Source: Rhodeus uyekii
Taxonomy: Eukaryota; Chordata; Actinopteri; Cypriniformes; Acheilognathidae
Assembly (NCBI GenBank): GCA_037043235.1
Contig: JAWRVZ010000157.1
Location: forward strand, 919,001-983,000
Length of the DNA stretch: 64,000 bases
Reading direction: 5' to 3'
The notes under the pieces are model-generated. The model searched no databases. It saw only the letters and a list, made by a program, of their open reading frames with translations, and was not told the DNA's origin. Each line of letters starts with the position of its first letter. Within the stretch, counting starts at the first letter, position 1. A program made the translations under genes and the position numbers. Positions 32,289-43,354 of the stretch are shown piece after piece.

Positions 32289-34695
32289 CAGCATTGCAGC
32301 ATGCAGAACGAACGGCTCGATGTCTTTTAAACGTCGTTAGGTTTGTAAAACGCGCTTTGGAAATGATTTCAATATTAGTGATTGTCTGAAAGCAGCTGTT
32401 TGTGCCGAACAAAGAAATGACAAGAAACTCTCTTGGATGATTTCACAGTGTAAGCTGATCCTCTTCATCCTCACTCAGATAATTTCATCTCTGTGTTTTG
32501 CTGCAAAGCAATTACCATGTGCAGATATGGAGCAAACGCTTTGGATTGGAGTCTCTTAATCAAATTAGTTTGGCTCTTTTTCTGCTGTCGCGTCTTAATC
32601 GACTCTCTGGTCAATACGGAGCTGTTAATTCATTTGGAGAGATGAATAGGACAAATTGATGCTTATTTGTTTGGGTTAATGCACAGAGCTGTGTGATTCT
32701 TAATGAACTGAGCTCTGAAAGTTCATCTGCACGTGAAGGGCTTTGATCGCGCTCTCGTAGTTTGATCGTCGTGTATGATGAGGTTTTTGAGGCCTTAACT
32801 CTCTTCACATTCAGGAAGGTCTGACCCCAAACCATCTGAAGAAAGCCAAACTCATGTTCTTCTACACGCGGTACCCAAGCTCAAACTTACTCAAGAACTT
32901 CTTCCCTGATGTCAAGGTATGACCCTGTGTTTCACCAAGTTATGGCTCAATAGGTTCATTTTGTCAGTGCACGTGGATTTACACGAGCACATTGTACCCA
33001 AAGTATGAGTCTGCATCGCTTCTCTTAATATGAAATCGTTTATTCTGATCACTCACACACACTGAGAACCATTGTAGAACCATAGAGAGGTTCTCAACTC
33101 AATTTTAAAGAAGCCTTTATGCTAAAAAGATTCTATGTAAGGAGAAATATTTTAAATAATTGCATAATACTTTCATGTTTATCAGGTTATTTCATTTGTG
33201 ATAAAGTATGTTTATGAGCTGCTTGAATTGATTAAAATGAAAAACATTAATTAATTTAGGACCCTATAAATCCTTTTTTTTTGTACTCCGTTTTTATGGT
33301 TAAATTAAATGTTGGTAATTAGAAACATGTTTAATTAATTTAAATCATGAAACTCATACAAATTATCAACAATTTATTAAAAGTTGAACAAAAATGTCAT
33401 ATTTAGGGTTACATGTTTATCTCATTTTCGTTTGATTTCTTTGACCAAATTCTATTTTCAGTTTTTTCGGTTCCATTTTAATGGTTTAATTACATTTAAA
33501 TAATCCAAAAATCTTATAATCATAAACAATTATATATTTTATGTTTATGAAATTATTATGTTTTATGTTTATTATGTTTTATGAAATTGTTTTTCATACA
33601 TTCTGTGTTGTGTATTTACTTTTTTCTGGCAATCAAAAGGCATAAAACATGAATTTATCTTTTAATCATATGAAGTTAAACTTTTCAAAAAAAGAAAAGA
33701 AAAGTGCAGCACAACATCAATTTACTGTTAAAATTAAAACCTGGAAGAAAAATGTAGATCATTTCTAAAAAATGTTTAACCTTAAATTATTATTACATTG
33801 AGCCATTTCTGTCACAATTTCTTCAAAATAAACCGGATTTTATTTCGCCATGAAGAACTTTGAGTTTATGATATGATGGTAGTTTTATTCAAATGAAACG
33901 TAAAATGCTGATGATGTTCATCATTCATGTCCTCATTTAGTGAAGCGGCAGAGGCTGAAAACACAGCGAGCGTCACGTGTGTGTTTGTTTGTGTGTGTGT
34001 GTGGGAAATAAAACCATTCACTCACTCAGAACATACTGGATTCATATTCAAACAGTCTTTTTGCAGATTAATATTCACAGACACTAGTCTATATTGTGAT
34101 TTGACTCAAGTCTATTGACCAACCTTTTATTTATTCTTTAAAAATTGAGCAAATTCCACAACATTCCGCGTTATACAATAAAATCCGTTTTTTTTTTTTT
34201 TTACTGGATTCCATCCGTGTTTTTTGCATCACAGAAATCATTGGGCCCTACTGATTCAAACTAAATCCATAAAATTATCCCATGATGGAAAGCCCCTGAC
34301 GAATCCCTTAAGATACAACCTCTTCTTTTAAGAGTGGGTTATTTTATTTTATTTTTACTTTTATCTTAATCCATATTTATCCTGATAGTCAGTTAAGTCA
34401 TAATGGATTGTTTCCATGTGAATTCAGAAAAGGACATTCTGTTGCTCTAACAGAAATACAGAATATGAACACAAAATTAGATGCGTGAGCAAGTATTCCT
34501 GTATGTTGGGGTGGCATGTTCCTGAACTGCTGGTTTAACTTTGACAAAGTTAAAAGAAGAGTTTCTCAAGTCAGCAAAAGGAGACAAAAGAGGCGGCGGA
34601 GAGGAGCACAACCTCCTCTATTCAGCGTTAACCCTTCAGCCTGCCAGCTTTCACCAGACAACAATAGAAGAGCGCTGAGCCGCGGATAGTGAGGG

Positions 34696-34737
<42 letters not shown>

Positions 34738-37700
34738 AGCGGCATATCCTGTGAGTGTGTAACGTGTCCTGAGGCACAAGTGTTGTGATGAGTCAACACA
34801 ACAGGAAAACGCTTCTGTGTTGGTTCATGACTCTCTCGTCTCGCTCCCTCAGACGGCACTTTAAGACACTACATGCATTCAGTAAAACCCGCTCCATTTG
34901 TGCTTGAATATTTCACAAAGAAAAGAAATGCTTTAATACTCATTTTGTTTAAAAAAATAATATATAGATGGACACATCCTTCAAATATGAGTTTTTAAAT
35001 GGTCCGTTCTTAACTTGTTAGCTGTCAACTATCTCCCCCCCCATCACATATTTTATTTCATTCATCATAAATCATCCTGTGGAAACTGTTTTGAGTTTGG
35101 ACAATCCCATTTTTACTAATCTCAACACGTACGGTTGGAAAGGACGAAGAACTAAATGGTCTAAAATTGCTTGCTGTTTTGATAGAGTGGAAGTGTTACA
35201 AAAATGAATTGATTGGTGACATGAGAACGTTATAAGACGGCATCCATTTAATAATTTTAATGAATATAATCATTTACACTCTATGTTATTATTGCATACC
35301 GTTTAATGTACAACAACACTGAGATGCAAACAGTATCTGACACTATTTATAAGTATAAATAGCATCTAACTACTATTCGCACTTACTGCAAAGAAAATAC
35401 TGCTATTTTTACAATAAAACAGTCACTGGAATCTATTGCTATTTTCACTAAAATATTCAATGTGAATATGTGCTTACAGCCTTTAATTATTTATTATAAT
35501 TACTATCTATAAGCCAAACCCTTCTGCGAAACATTATTTATGACGAAGTACTATATTATATATTCAAACAAGGCTAGGTTTTGTTCTTTGCATTAAATTG
35601 CACATAATTAAAAAACAAAACTAATCTCTTTGTTTCATTTTTGAAAGTCACCTTATTTACCAACTAAACCTCATCACACCGATATTTTGGTGCTTTGTGT
35701 CAGGAAAACATTGTGTGGGTCTGATTCAAATTCTGAGGTTGATGAACATGAAATATTGATGAGGGATAAGAGAAACGGTTTCAGTTTGAATCATGTGGTC
35801 AAACAGATTAGATGATAAATATATAATGCCAGATAGATAGCTAGAGATGTTATTTTTAAAGGCGTGTATTTATTTTAAGGTGACATAGTTACATTGTACT
35901 TACTCAAATAAGTACTGAGTAATATTAATTAACTACATGCACTTACTATAGATAGGGTTTGGTTTAGGGTTAGTTACTTGTTATTACTGTTGTAAGTACA
36001 TGTAGTGTAAGTACGTCACATTAAAATAAAGCATGGACCATGTATTTAGATAATTTAAAACAGAATTTTATAGTAACTATCAAAACACACAGATTGTGTC
36101 ATTAGAAAAGCATAAAAGCTTGTCTGATAATATCAGTCTGTAAGGCTTTGAAAGTGATGTTTCATGAAGGTTTGTTAATGTCAGTAATCAGCCATAGGGA
36201 CATTTCTTCACCCACAAATAGCTGCATCTTTTCTTCGTTATTTTGCCGTATATCTGAGCGAATCGCTTCAGGAACAAGAACAAATGTAGGGCGGGGCTTG
36301 ATTGAGTCTGTGGGGAATTGATTGGATGGTTGTGGTTTGCTATTGGTGGATCTCATGTGAGTGACAGATTATTGCCCCGCCCTCAATGAACATGAGGAGG
36401 TGCATCTGTTGTGTCCGTCCGGACTGTCACGGGCCGGCTGGGCTTTCCTGACCACTGAACGTCAGCGAGGAGAGTCACGGCCGAACTCTTCCCTGTCCTG
36501 TGGGAAGTCACGGCGAACAAAGGCTGGACTAATCCCAGTGCCCGATTCCATTCCCGTCAGCCGAAGTCACTCAGAAGGAAGTTTCCTTCTGACCCCTTTC
36601 TCACACTCCACGAAAAGAAGCGTCTTTGAGCCCTTGGGCAGGTTTTAGCTCTTTTTGCGCCTCTGTTATCGGATCAGCAGTTATAATAACAGAGCTGATG
36701 TGAAGGCAGAGTTTCATCTGCTGTTTGGATAGATGTTATTCTATGTGCAAGACATCGGCTGGGAGAGATGAGTGTTGACTACAGCCGATTACACAGAGAG
36801 CGGTGCTGAAAATAGTTTGGAAAGCAAACAACAAACAAAAGGTTTAGGAAACAAGGTTTAGTGCCATGATTCGAGGTTGTTAACAGTTGCTTAGGAGTTC
36901 AGCATTTTTTGTCGCTTATTTCTTTGCGCCTTCTTTCCTTCCAGATTTAATTAGCAAAATTGCTCTTGAATTCAATCAAATTCAATGAAATGCCTCTCTC
37001 AGTCAAGCAATCTGTGGGATACTGCTTAAACATCAGAGCTAGCGCAGGGTTTTGACACATATTTCACTAATTGATTCATAAGCTCTTGATAAGATTCTGA
37101 TCTTGATTTAATTTCGATTACTTTGGTTAATTATCAGGTAAAGTTCATATCAGTTTTACTTAAGGAAAACTATACAGGGATCCTTGTCATGTGGTACGTT
37201 AGTATAATATTAAAGGCTAAATTAGTTTGTTTAGTTTTATTGTAATTTGCACTAAAATTAGTGCAAATTATTACATTTAATTGCTATTTATTTTTAGGGC
37301 TCTGTATAAAACTGAGACCTGAAACCTTTAATGGGTGGCTGTACTAAAAACTTGAAGTCATTGTTTGAATTTCATGATAAGATTGACTGAATTTCAAAGC
37401 TGAGACTTTGGATTTAAGAATCCATATTAGTTAAAATAGAGTAATTGATGATTGAAACGTTGGTTAATGTTGTTCAGTAAAAGACCTAGAGTGTATTGTG
37501 AAGTAATGAAGCAATGTTTCCAAATTATATTTTTTATTTAATGCTATGCTCCATTCATTCATAATCATATGCCTAAAATGCCATCGTTACATCCAATTTC
37601 GAATTCAGGTAAATTATATATATTTGAATTCAAAATAGCAAAATGCAAAAAGGAAAAAGTTGAGTTGTTTGAATCAGAAATAGATTTGAAATGTTTAGTC

Positions 37701-39437
37701 TATCTTTATTTTCACTCTTAAAACCAAAGTGTTGCAAAAAATGTATTATATTAATGCAAACAGCATATAAGTGTCACACAATATCATTCTGTCTCTCTTG
37801 AATTTTGGAATATTTCCCTGTTTTTAGTTCAATCGCTGCATCACGTCCCAGCTGATCAAGTGGTTCAGTAACTTCAGAGAGTTCTACTACATCCAGATGG
37901 AGAAGTTTGCTCGTCAGGCCATCATCGACGGCGTGAACGACGTGAAAGACATATCCATCACCAGAGAGTCCGAGCTGTTCCGCGCCCTCAACATGCACTA
38001 CAACAAAGCCAACGACTTCCAGGTACTGACGCCCGAGTCTTTACTTCTTTACATGTCATATCTGATGTTTGCTCAAACACACCAGTTCAAGCACTGGTTT
38101 TAGGGGGAAAACTGCTGAATTCTGTGGAACGGATGTAAAATGTGTTAAACAAACGAGAGTAAACATCTCTTGGCATGAAACACTATACAATGCGGATTTA
38201 AAAGCAGAAATTAGCTCATAGTTTTCATTACTTCTTGTGTTTTATTTTTAACAAATGAGGTCAGAAAAATAAAGGGGAAGGAAGATTATTTTTCTGACCT
38301 CATTGGCAGATTTTTTTTTAAAGCATCAACTCAGAAGTCTTAATATCTTCAGTCTTTAATGACAATAAATGTATCTTGATTTAAGAATGTTTAGATATTT
38401 GTGCTGGATAAAAAGACAAAAATACAGAGAAAGAACATAATTTTAGGACTGCAAAAACTGATCAAAAGGCACCAATACATGAACTACAAACATTAATATA
38501 ATTAATATCTAGGAGAGTTAAGTGACAATCATTTACGTATTGTGGCTGTACTATTGAAACTATAGTTCATCATTGTAAGGGCCTCAGTGTAAACACGTTT
38601 GTGCTTTTCTGTAAAGAAAAGGATGAAACCAAAATAATTTTTTGGTTGTAATCAACAACACACATAAATGCTGTCGATTGAGCTCACCTTGAGCTTAATT
38701 ATACAGAAATCTCCAGGTTTCTCCTGATTTCTGCAGTGGTTCTGCCGTCAGTCGATGAAGGGCCAGATTTACTAACGTCTTGATCCTGCGCAAACCCTCT
38801 TTTGCCGTAAAAAAACTACCGTCAGGATTTACTAAAGACACGCAGTGAAAAATGAGCGTTGAAGAGGTGTGGATGGTTATTTTTGTGACTGACCTTATTG
38901 CAAATGTAATGTAGGAGTTTCCCTTTCAGACACAAAACTTATGAGAGGAGAGTATTTAAATCAATCATGCAAGGTGATTAACGTTAGGAATAATCCCCGG
39001 CTAGCTGTGCATTAAACTATTTTAATGCACAGTTTAGCAAGTAGTTTAATGTACAGCTAGCCGTGGATTGCAGCTATTCCATGATCATATCGTATGTATT
39101 GACAACTTAAAGCTGTTATTGATGTTTGCTGCACAATATTTGACTGGACGGGTACAAATTATGGTTATTTTGGTCAGTAACGGCTAGTTCTAGCATTCTG
39201 CCAGCTTTGAATCACACACCGAGATAAAGTAGTGCGTAAGATTACATTTATTTGAATTAATGAATTATAGCATTTATTTGAATTAATAATTGAGAGAGAG
39301 AGAGATATTTACTTTTGTCTGTTCAGCTTCTCTTTCTCTCTCCATTAATAATGACACTCAAAACCAGCGAGTGTTTTTTTTTTCTTCTTTTTTTCTTCCT
39401 TGTTGCTGAGGAATATAATGTATACGCAATCTCTGAG

Positions 39438-39490
<53 letters not shown>

Positions 39491-41940
39491 TCAATGAAAA
39501 CAATGCATTCATAGAGAACGGTGATTAAACTGACTGCAACTACTTGTGCATTAAATATTTTTAATGCACACCTTCCAGCCAATCAGAATCGAGTATTCAG
39601 ACAGACCATGGTATAATAAGGTTTGCGCTAGTCAATTTACTGCTCAATTAAAGCAAACCCTAATTTAATTAAATTTAAACTTTAATTTGCGAGTGGTCAG
39701 TAGATCACAAGCAGAACTTTCCATCTGCGCTTTTATGTGTTTGCACTCTCGTACTAATTTCCCGTGTTTAGTAAATCTGGCTCTAAGTTATTGAAGGACT
39801 ACTCAATGATTAAAATGCACATCAGAGGTTTAGTGAGGGTTGTGTTTCCTGTCATTACTGCTCACCGGCGTATAGTATGCTGTGTTTTGGATGTCGATCT
39901 GTGGCGCGGCAGCAGAGAGATTGATTCTGGACTGAGCCGGTCCTTTCAGCCGGTGTCCTCGGCCTGACCCGCGTGTCGAGCTGCACCTGTAGCTGATCCC
40001 AGAGCCCGGCGCTGCTGCATCAAACTGTGGGAAGAGGAAGCTGCAGCATCTGCTAAAACAACTTGAGATTATGCCCTGGCCACGCCTGACTGCCGTTTGG
40101 ATTGCTACTGATGCGAAAGAAGCCAGAAATCCCAAGAGTGACGGGCCGGCCGATGGGAACGAGCGGAGACAGTTGTCTTTACCTCAGCACCAAGACATTC
40201 CTTTCCCAGGGCCTGCTTTTGTGTCTGGAGATGCACGAGAAACAAAACTGTCAACAGTGAGCGGAGCTACTCTTCGGGAAATAATGCCCCCGGATAGATC
40301 CACCTTCTTCCCACCCTCACACACAAGCCGAGTCCTTCAAAGTGATGCGGCGCCTGAATTCCTGCGATGGGAACCGAGTCCTTTCATGCATTTTCCGAGC
40401 AGTTAAGTTCGAAGCAACAGGCTGCAGGAAATCAAAGCGTCCATCCACACTGCTCACCTAATGATTCTGACACTGTATTTGGTTTAAAAGGAGAACATTA
40501 AAGATGCTGCGTGAAGATCAAGGGCCTGACGGGGCATGAGCAGTTGGTAAAGCATGCGTGATGCTCTAAACATCAATCGCATTGATTCTGACCTGCTTGA
40601 CATGAATTATAGCATTTGTTTGAATTAATTATTGAGAGAGACGAGAGATTCATACCTGTGTCTGTTCAGCATCTCTCAAGATTGACCGTAGTCTTGCCAT
40701 CCCGTTGCTAGGGGGCTGTGGCCAGTTGTTATGCACGTTGTGCTGACCGGTTTTTAACACATTGTTGTGTGATTGCATGGTGGTTCTGGGTGGTTGCTAA
40801 GGCATTGCTACGTGGTTTTATGGGGTGGTGTTTTTCTGAGTGGTTGCTAATGCATTTTAGGTTGTTTTAGTTGCCAGGAGCTTGCATGGTGGTTCTGGGT
40901 GGTTGCTAAGGCATTGCTACGTGGTTTTATAGGGTGGTGTTTTTCTGAGTGGTTGCTAAGGCATTTTAGGTTGTTGCTAGGTTTTTTTTAATAGTTGCCA
41001 GGTGCTTGTATAGTAGTTCTGGGTGGTTGCTAAGTCATTTTAGGTTGTTGCTAGGTTTTTTTAATAGTTGCCTGGTGCTTGTATAGTAGTTCTGGGTGGT
41101 TGCTAAGTCATTTTTGGTTGTTGCTAGGTTTTTTTAATAGTTGCCAGGTGCTTACATGGTGGTTCTGGGCAGTGTTGCCAGATTGGGCAGCTTCCCGCCC
41201 AATTGGGCTACTTTTTGTCACGTCCGACCGGAAAAAAGTGCATTGGGCTGGTTGATAAAAATTTGGGGCTGGTTTTTGATGAAATCCCAAACCCGCCCAA
41301 ATTTCATATAGAAATGCATGTAAATTCCATTAAAACAAGCCTACAAATGCATATAAATTCCAATAAAACAAGCCCCCCCCCCCCCCCGGCAACAATCACG
41401 TGTAGGTCTCTTCCCCCCCCCCCGTCAACAATTTTGGTCGGGTTTTATGCTGTAGTTGGGCTGGAAATCGTCAGTCCAATCTGGCAACACTGGTTCTGGG
41501 TGGTTGCTAAGGCATTTTATTTTGTTACTAGAGCTTTCTGGGTGGTTGTTAGGGGGATGCATTGTGGCACTGGGTGATTTCCAGGGCATTCTGGCAGGTT
41601 ATTAAGGTTTTCTAAGGTGTTCTGATCTGTAGTCCTCAACAAGATGCATGATTTGAAGAGTCAGTCATGACGGTAGCACACACCCTCAGTCCGATCACAC
41701 TAGTGCTAGTGAGGATTCACTCTCTGAAAGAGTCTGTGCTGACTGAGGTCTATTTCAAACGTTTGTCCTCAGGTTCCCGACAGATTCCTGGAGGTCGCGG
41801 AAATCACACTTCAGGAGTTCTACAGCGCCATCTCCCTCTCCAAGGACTCCGACCCCTCCTGGAAAAAAGCCATCTACAAGGTTATCTGCAAGCTAGACAG
41901 TGACGTCCCAGAGGACTTCAAGTCACCTGCCTACCTGTAA
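29650..41940 (+). CDS. prox2: Prospero homeobox protein 2, four coding exons
   Basis: A nuclear homeo-prospero transcription factor. Joined exons 29650-30921, 32815-32916, 37828-38022 and 41773-41940 give 1737 nt, 578 aa plus TAA. Residues 1-424 are the divergent N-terminal part: the family motif KRARVENIIRGM (107-118), a basic SRRDKRKQR (135-143), a leucine-rich heptad-like segment (about 162-185), and two VKxE sumoylation-type sites (K211, K400). Residues 425-578 are the homeo-prospero domain, from EGLTPNHLKKAKLMFFYTRY to the prospero part with DPSWKKAIYKVICKLDS. The ATG at 29650 has A at -3. Length is nearer PROX2 than PROX1 (737 aa), and the head-to-head dlst neighbour is the PROX2 context. 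prox1 is the alternative; domain identity is certain. Confidence 0.93.
31290..31480. repeat. Interspersed repeat in prox2 intron 2
   Basis: AACACTTTACATTAAGGTCT ... TTAACATTAGTTCATGCATT is the opening of a widespread teleost repeat. Recognition is from memory; no second copy here. Confidence 0.5.
32227..32287. repeat. (GT)30 microsatellite
   Basis: A 61-bp pure GT run in prox2 intron 2, one of the longest in the window. Confidence 0.95.
32430..32800. other. Candidate conserved non-coding block, prox2 intron 2
   Basis: Moderate-GC, non-repetitive sequence just before exon 3, with homeodomain-type cores (AATTAG, TTAAT several times), GCAAAGCAATTACCATG and CTTTGATCGC. It differs in texture from the repeat-derived intron around it. 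Conservation is not tested. Confidence 0.3.
32815..32916 (+). CDS. prox2: prox2 exon 3, homeodomain start
   Basis: 34 codons, EGLTPNHLKKAKLMFFYTRY to NFFPDVK. Acceptor ACATTCAG, donor AAG|GTATGA. Almost invariant across prox proteins. Confidence 0.97.
33257..34251. mobile_element. DNA transposon remnant, ends TAGG(A/G)CCC
   Basis: Left end TAGGACCCTATAAATCC; right end minus strand TAGGGCCCAATGATTTCTG. Internal words (CCATTTTAATGGTTTAA, TTCCGCGTTATAC, CTGGATTC) are shared in order with 47370-47710, so the family is dispersed. AT-rich, no coding sequence. Confidence 0.55.
34700..34735. repeat. (GT)n microsatellite
   Basis: 36-bp GT run in prox2 intron 3. Confidence 0.95.
34860..35870. other. 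prox2 intron 3, AT-rich, nothing recognised
   Basis: About 1 kb of AT-rich intron without exon or identifiable repeat. Confidence 0.4.
35870..36035. repeat. Interspersed repeat with GGTTTAGGGTTAG
   Basis: AAGGTGACATAGTTACATTG ... TAAGTACATGTAGTGTAAGT ... ACATTAAAATAAAGC. The ends are mildly inverted repeats of each other. A short telomere-like word is in the middle but not tandem. Confidence 0.5.
36225..36395 (-). repeat. Dispersed repeat R-A, copy 2 (reverse)
   Basis: Reverse complement of the R-A body (CTATTGGTGGATCTCATGTG, GATTGGATGGTTGTGG, TGTAGGGCGGGGCTTGATT). At the site matching the MITE insertion of copy 1 it reads without interruption (TTGCCCCGCCCTC), an empty site. Confidence 0.85.
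36640..37020. other. Candidate conserved non-coding block, prox2 intron 3
   Basis: Non-repetitive moderate-GC sequence with words such as CGGATCAGCAGTTATAATAA and GACATCGGCTGGGAGAGATG. No exon signature. Suggested only by texture and position. Confidence 0.22.
37828..38022 (+). CDS. prox2: prox2 exon 4, homeodomain recognition helix and prospero start
   Basis: 65 codons from FNRCITSQLIKWFSNFREFY through ALNMHYNKANDFQ. Contains the KWFSNFR recognition-helix core. Donor CAG|GTACTG. Confidence 0.97.
38254..38304. repeat. Perfect 17-bp inverted repeat (hairpin)
   Basis: AATGAGGTCAGAAAAAT at 38254-38270 is exactly reverse-complemented at 38288-38304, with a 17-base purine-rich spacer. In prox2 intron 4. 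Confidence 0.93.
38999..39062. repeat. 21-bp inverted repeat (hairpin), one mismatch
   Basis: GGCTAGCTGTGCATTAAACT(A) pairs with TAGTTTAATGTACAGCTAGC(C) with one mismatch and a 22-base spacer. A related palindrome, TGTGCATTAAA/TTTAATGCACA, lies at 39545-39570, so both belong to a dispersed repeat. Confidence 0.9.
39249..39345. repeat. Dispersed repeat copy in prox2 intron 4
   Basis: TGAATTATAGCATTTATTTG, AATTGAGAGAGA and TCTGTTCAGCTTCTCT recur at 40608-40680 in the same order. Confidence 0.65.
39442..39488. repeat. (GT)n microsatellite
   Basis: 47-bp GT run in prox2 intron 4. Confidence 0.95.
40608..40680. repeat. Second copy of the 39249-39345 repeat
   Basis: TGAATTATAGCATTTGTTTG ... ATTGAGAGAGACGAGAG ... 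GTCTGTTCAGCATCTCT matches 39249-39345. Confidence 0.65.
40690..41640. repeat. Degenerate minisatellite, GGGTGGTTGCTAAGGCATT units, split by a MITE
   Basis: Units of TTCTGGGTGGTTGCTAAG, GGTTGTTGCTAGG and GTTGCCAGGTGCTT recur from 40690 to 41169 and resume after 41500. Higher-order repeats of about 120 bp are visible at the left (GCATTGCTACGTGGTTTTAT twice). Interrupted at 41170-41492. Confidence 0.85.
41170..41492 (+). mobile_element. hAT MITE CAGTGTTGCCAGATTGG, copy 2
   Basis: Full ends CAGTGTTGCCAGATTGG and CCAATCTGGCAACACTG and a perfect 8-bp duplication GTTCTGGG at 41162-41169 and 41493-41500. 323 bp, inserted into a minisatellite in prox2 intron 4. Contains C runs at about 41371-41387 and 41412-41422. 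Confidence 0.95.
41773..41940 (+). CDS. prox2: prox2 exon 5, prospero C-terminus
   Basis: 55 codons plus TAA, VPDRFLEVAEITLQEFYSAI to VPEDFKSPAYL. Acceptor CCTCAG at 41772. Confidence 0.96.
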   Translation, partial: VPDRFLEVAEITLQEFYSAISLSKDSDPSWKKAIYKVICKLDSDVPEDFKSPAYL

Positions 41941-42625
41941 ACGGAGAGCGCCACCTACAGGACAATTTACGTGTGGACACACGCCCTTTATTTAACATGA
42001 GTGTCAATCACAAATGTCTCTTTTTATAAGTGAATCGTCAGCTTTATAGACAATCGAAATATATATTCTAAGTATTTTGCTGTTGACTGAAAAGTGTGTC
42101 TAAGCCAGCAAGTTTGTTTCATTTTGTCTGTGGAATAGGCTTGTTTAATAATAATAGTTTGGATTTTGGTTTTCAATGTAATATATTTTGCTTTTATAAT
42201 GCCACTGTAGACACATGTGTGGTGTGTTTTTAGTCCTGGGAATGAAAAGCAGTTATAATTTGTGTCTTAATGTGTATTTGTCAGTTAAGTTTCTTCTGTG
42301 AAGTATCTCATAAAGCAAAAAAGGTGTAAATAGGTATAATTTAGATGTATGATACGAGTAAAGGTGGAATATTGCTGTTTATGCGGGACCCTAGATTAAA
42401 ATATATTGCATGTAGAAGCATTTCCGCAAATTCTGCCAATATACCTATTTATGATGTATATTGGTGTGCATTTTCTTGTTTATCATATCTAGCAGTGTGT
42501 GGTTTTTCATTTATTAATAAAAGATTAATATTGCAGCAGTTACTATGCGGTTCAGTTTTTGCGGGTTCAGTTATGAACTCTTTCTTTCAACTTTCACACC
42601 AAAAAAATAAATTGTGACAATCCAA
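41941..42625 (+). other. prox2: Probable prox2 3' UTR
   Basis: Non-repetitive AT-rich sequence between the stop codon and two AATAAA signals. The end is inferred. Confidence 0.5.
42516..42611 (+). terminator. prox2: Candidate prox2 polyadenylation signals
   Basis: AATAAA at 42516-42521 and 42606-42611, about 580 and 670 bp past the stop. No downstream element was tested. Confidence 0.45.
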
Positions 42626-43354
42626 TCCTGTATACTGTTATTATTTTCTGCCAAAAAAAAAGACCAGATTTTGACTTTCACTGACAGTCTTCCAGCTCTG
42701 AAATCTCACCATTGTGTTTGATTTTTGACTGAAACACTTTACGTTTTTTTTCTTCACTTTTTTTTCTACACAGAATGGTATGGTACTTGGTAAAGGTTTT
42801 GACACTTGCTTTGTGAACACAAGGAAAAATCATTGACTTGATTTGAAAAGGTTAAATGGTTCTGAAAAAAACCCATTCACATCTGTGCTGTTCGCATCGG
42901 AAATGAAGGAGAGACTAGAAAATCTAGTGGAAGCGTTTGGTACTGCAGCCAAACAAAATGAAAGCTCTTTTTGTGACGTCAACCTCAAATTTGGAACACA
43001 GCTTGCTTAGATTTATGTCTTTGAGCTTCATAAAAATTGTGCATTTAACATAACCTGTGAAAGAATGTCAAATTCTATAACTTTTTTTAAGTTCACTTTT
43101 TAAAACCTTTTCTCTTCAGCAATAATCTGCCAAACAGAGACCAAACATGATTAGTCTGTGCTCTAAAACATTCAAGATTTACCAGTCAGAGATGTATAAT
43201 TATTGCATAAATATAATTTAGGACCATAAAATCCTATAAAAAAAGATTGAACATTAAATGTTTACATTAATTTCATTGAAATTAAAATGGCTTAAAATCA
43301 TGCTTTTATGCTTTGGTACCAACAAACAAACAATGATTGGCAAATTCTACATGC

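Noticed and set aside
36361..36648. A 95-aa open frame overlapping repeat R-A copy 2
   Set aside because: Its first part is repeat sequence and the rest has no family signature.
40071..40406. A 111-aa plus-strand open frame in prox2 intron 4, starting at ATG
   Set aside because: No recognisable domain, no matching splice sites and no codon pattern beyond local GC content. Treated as chance.
29650..41940. Calling this gene prox1
   Set aside because: The homeo-prospero domain fits any prox gene, but the protein is about 160 aa shorter than PROX1 and the gene lies next to dlst, the PROX2 neighbourhood.
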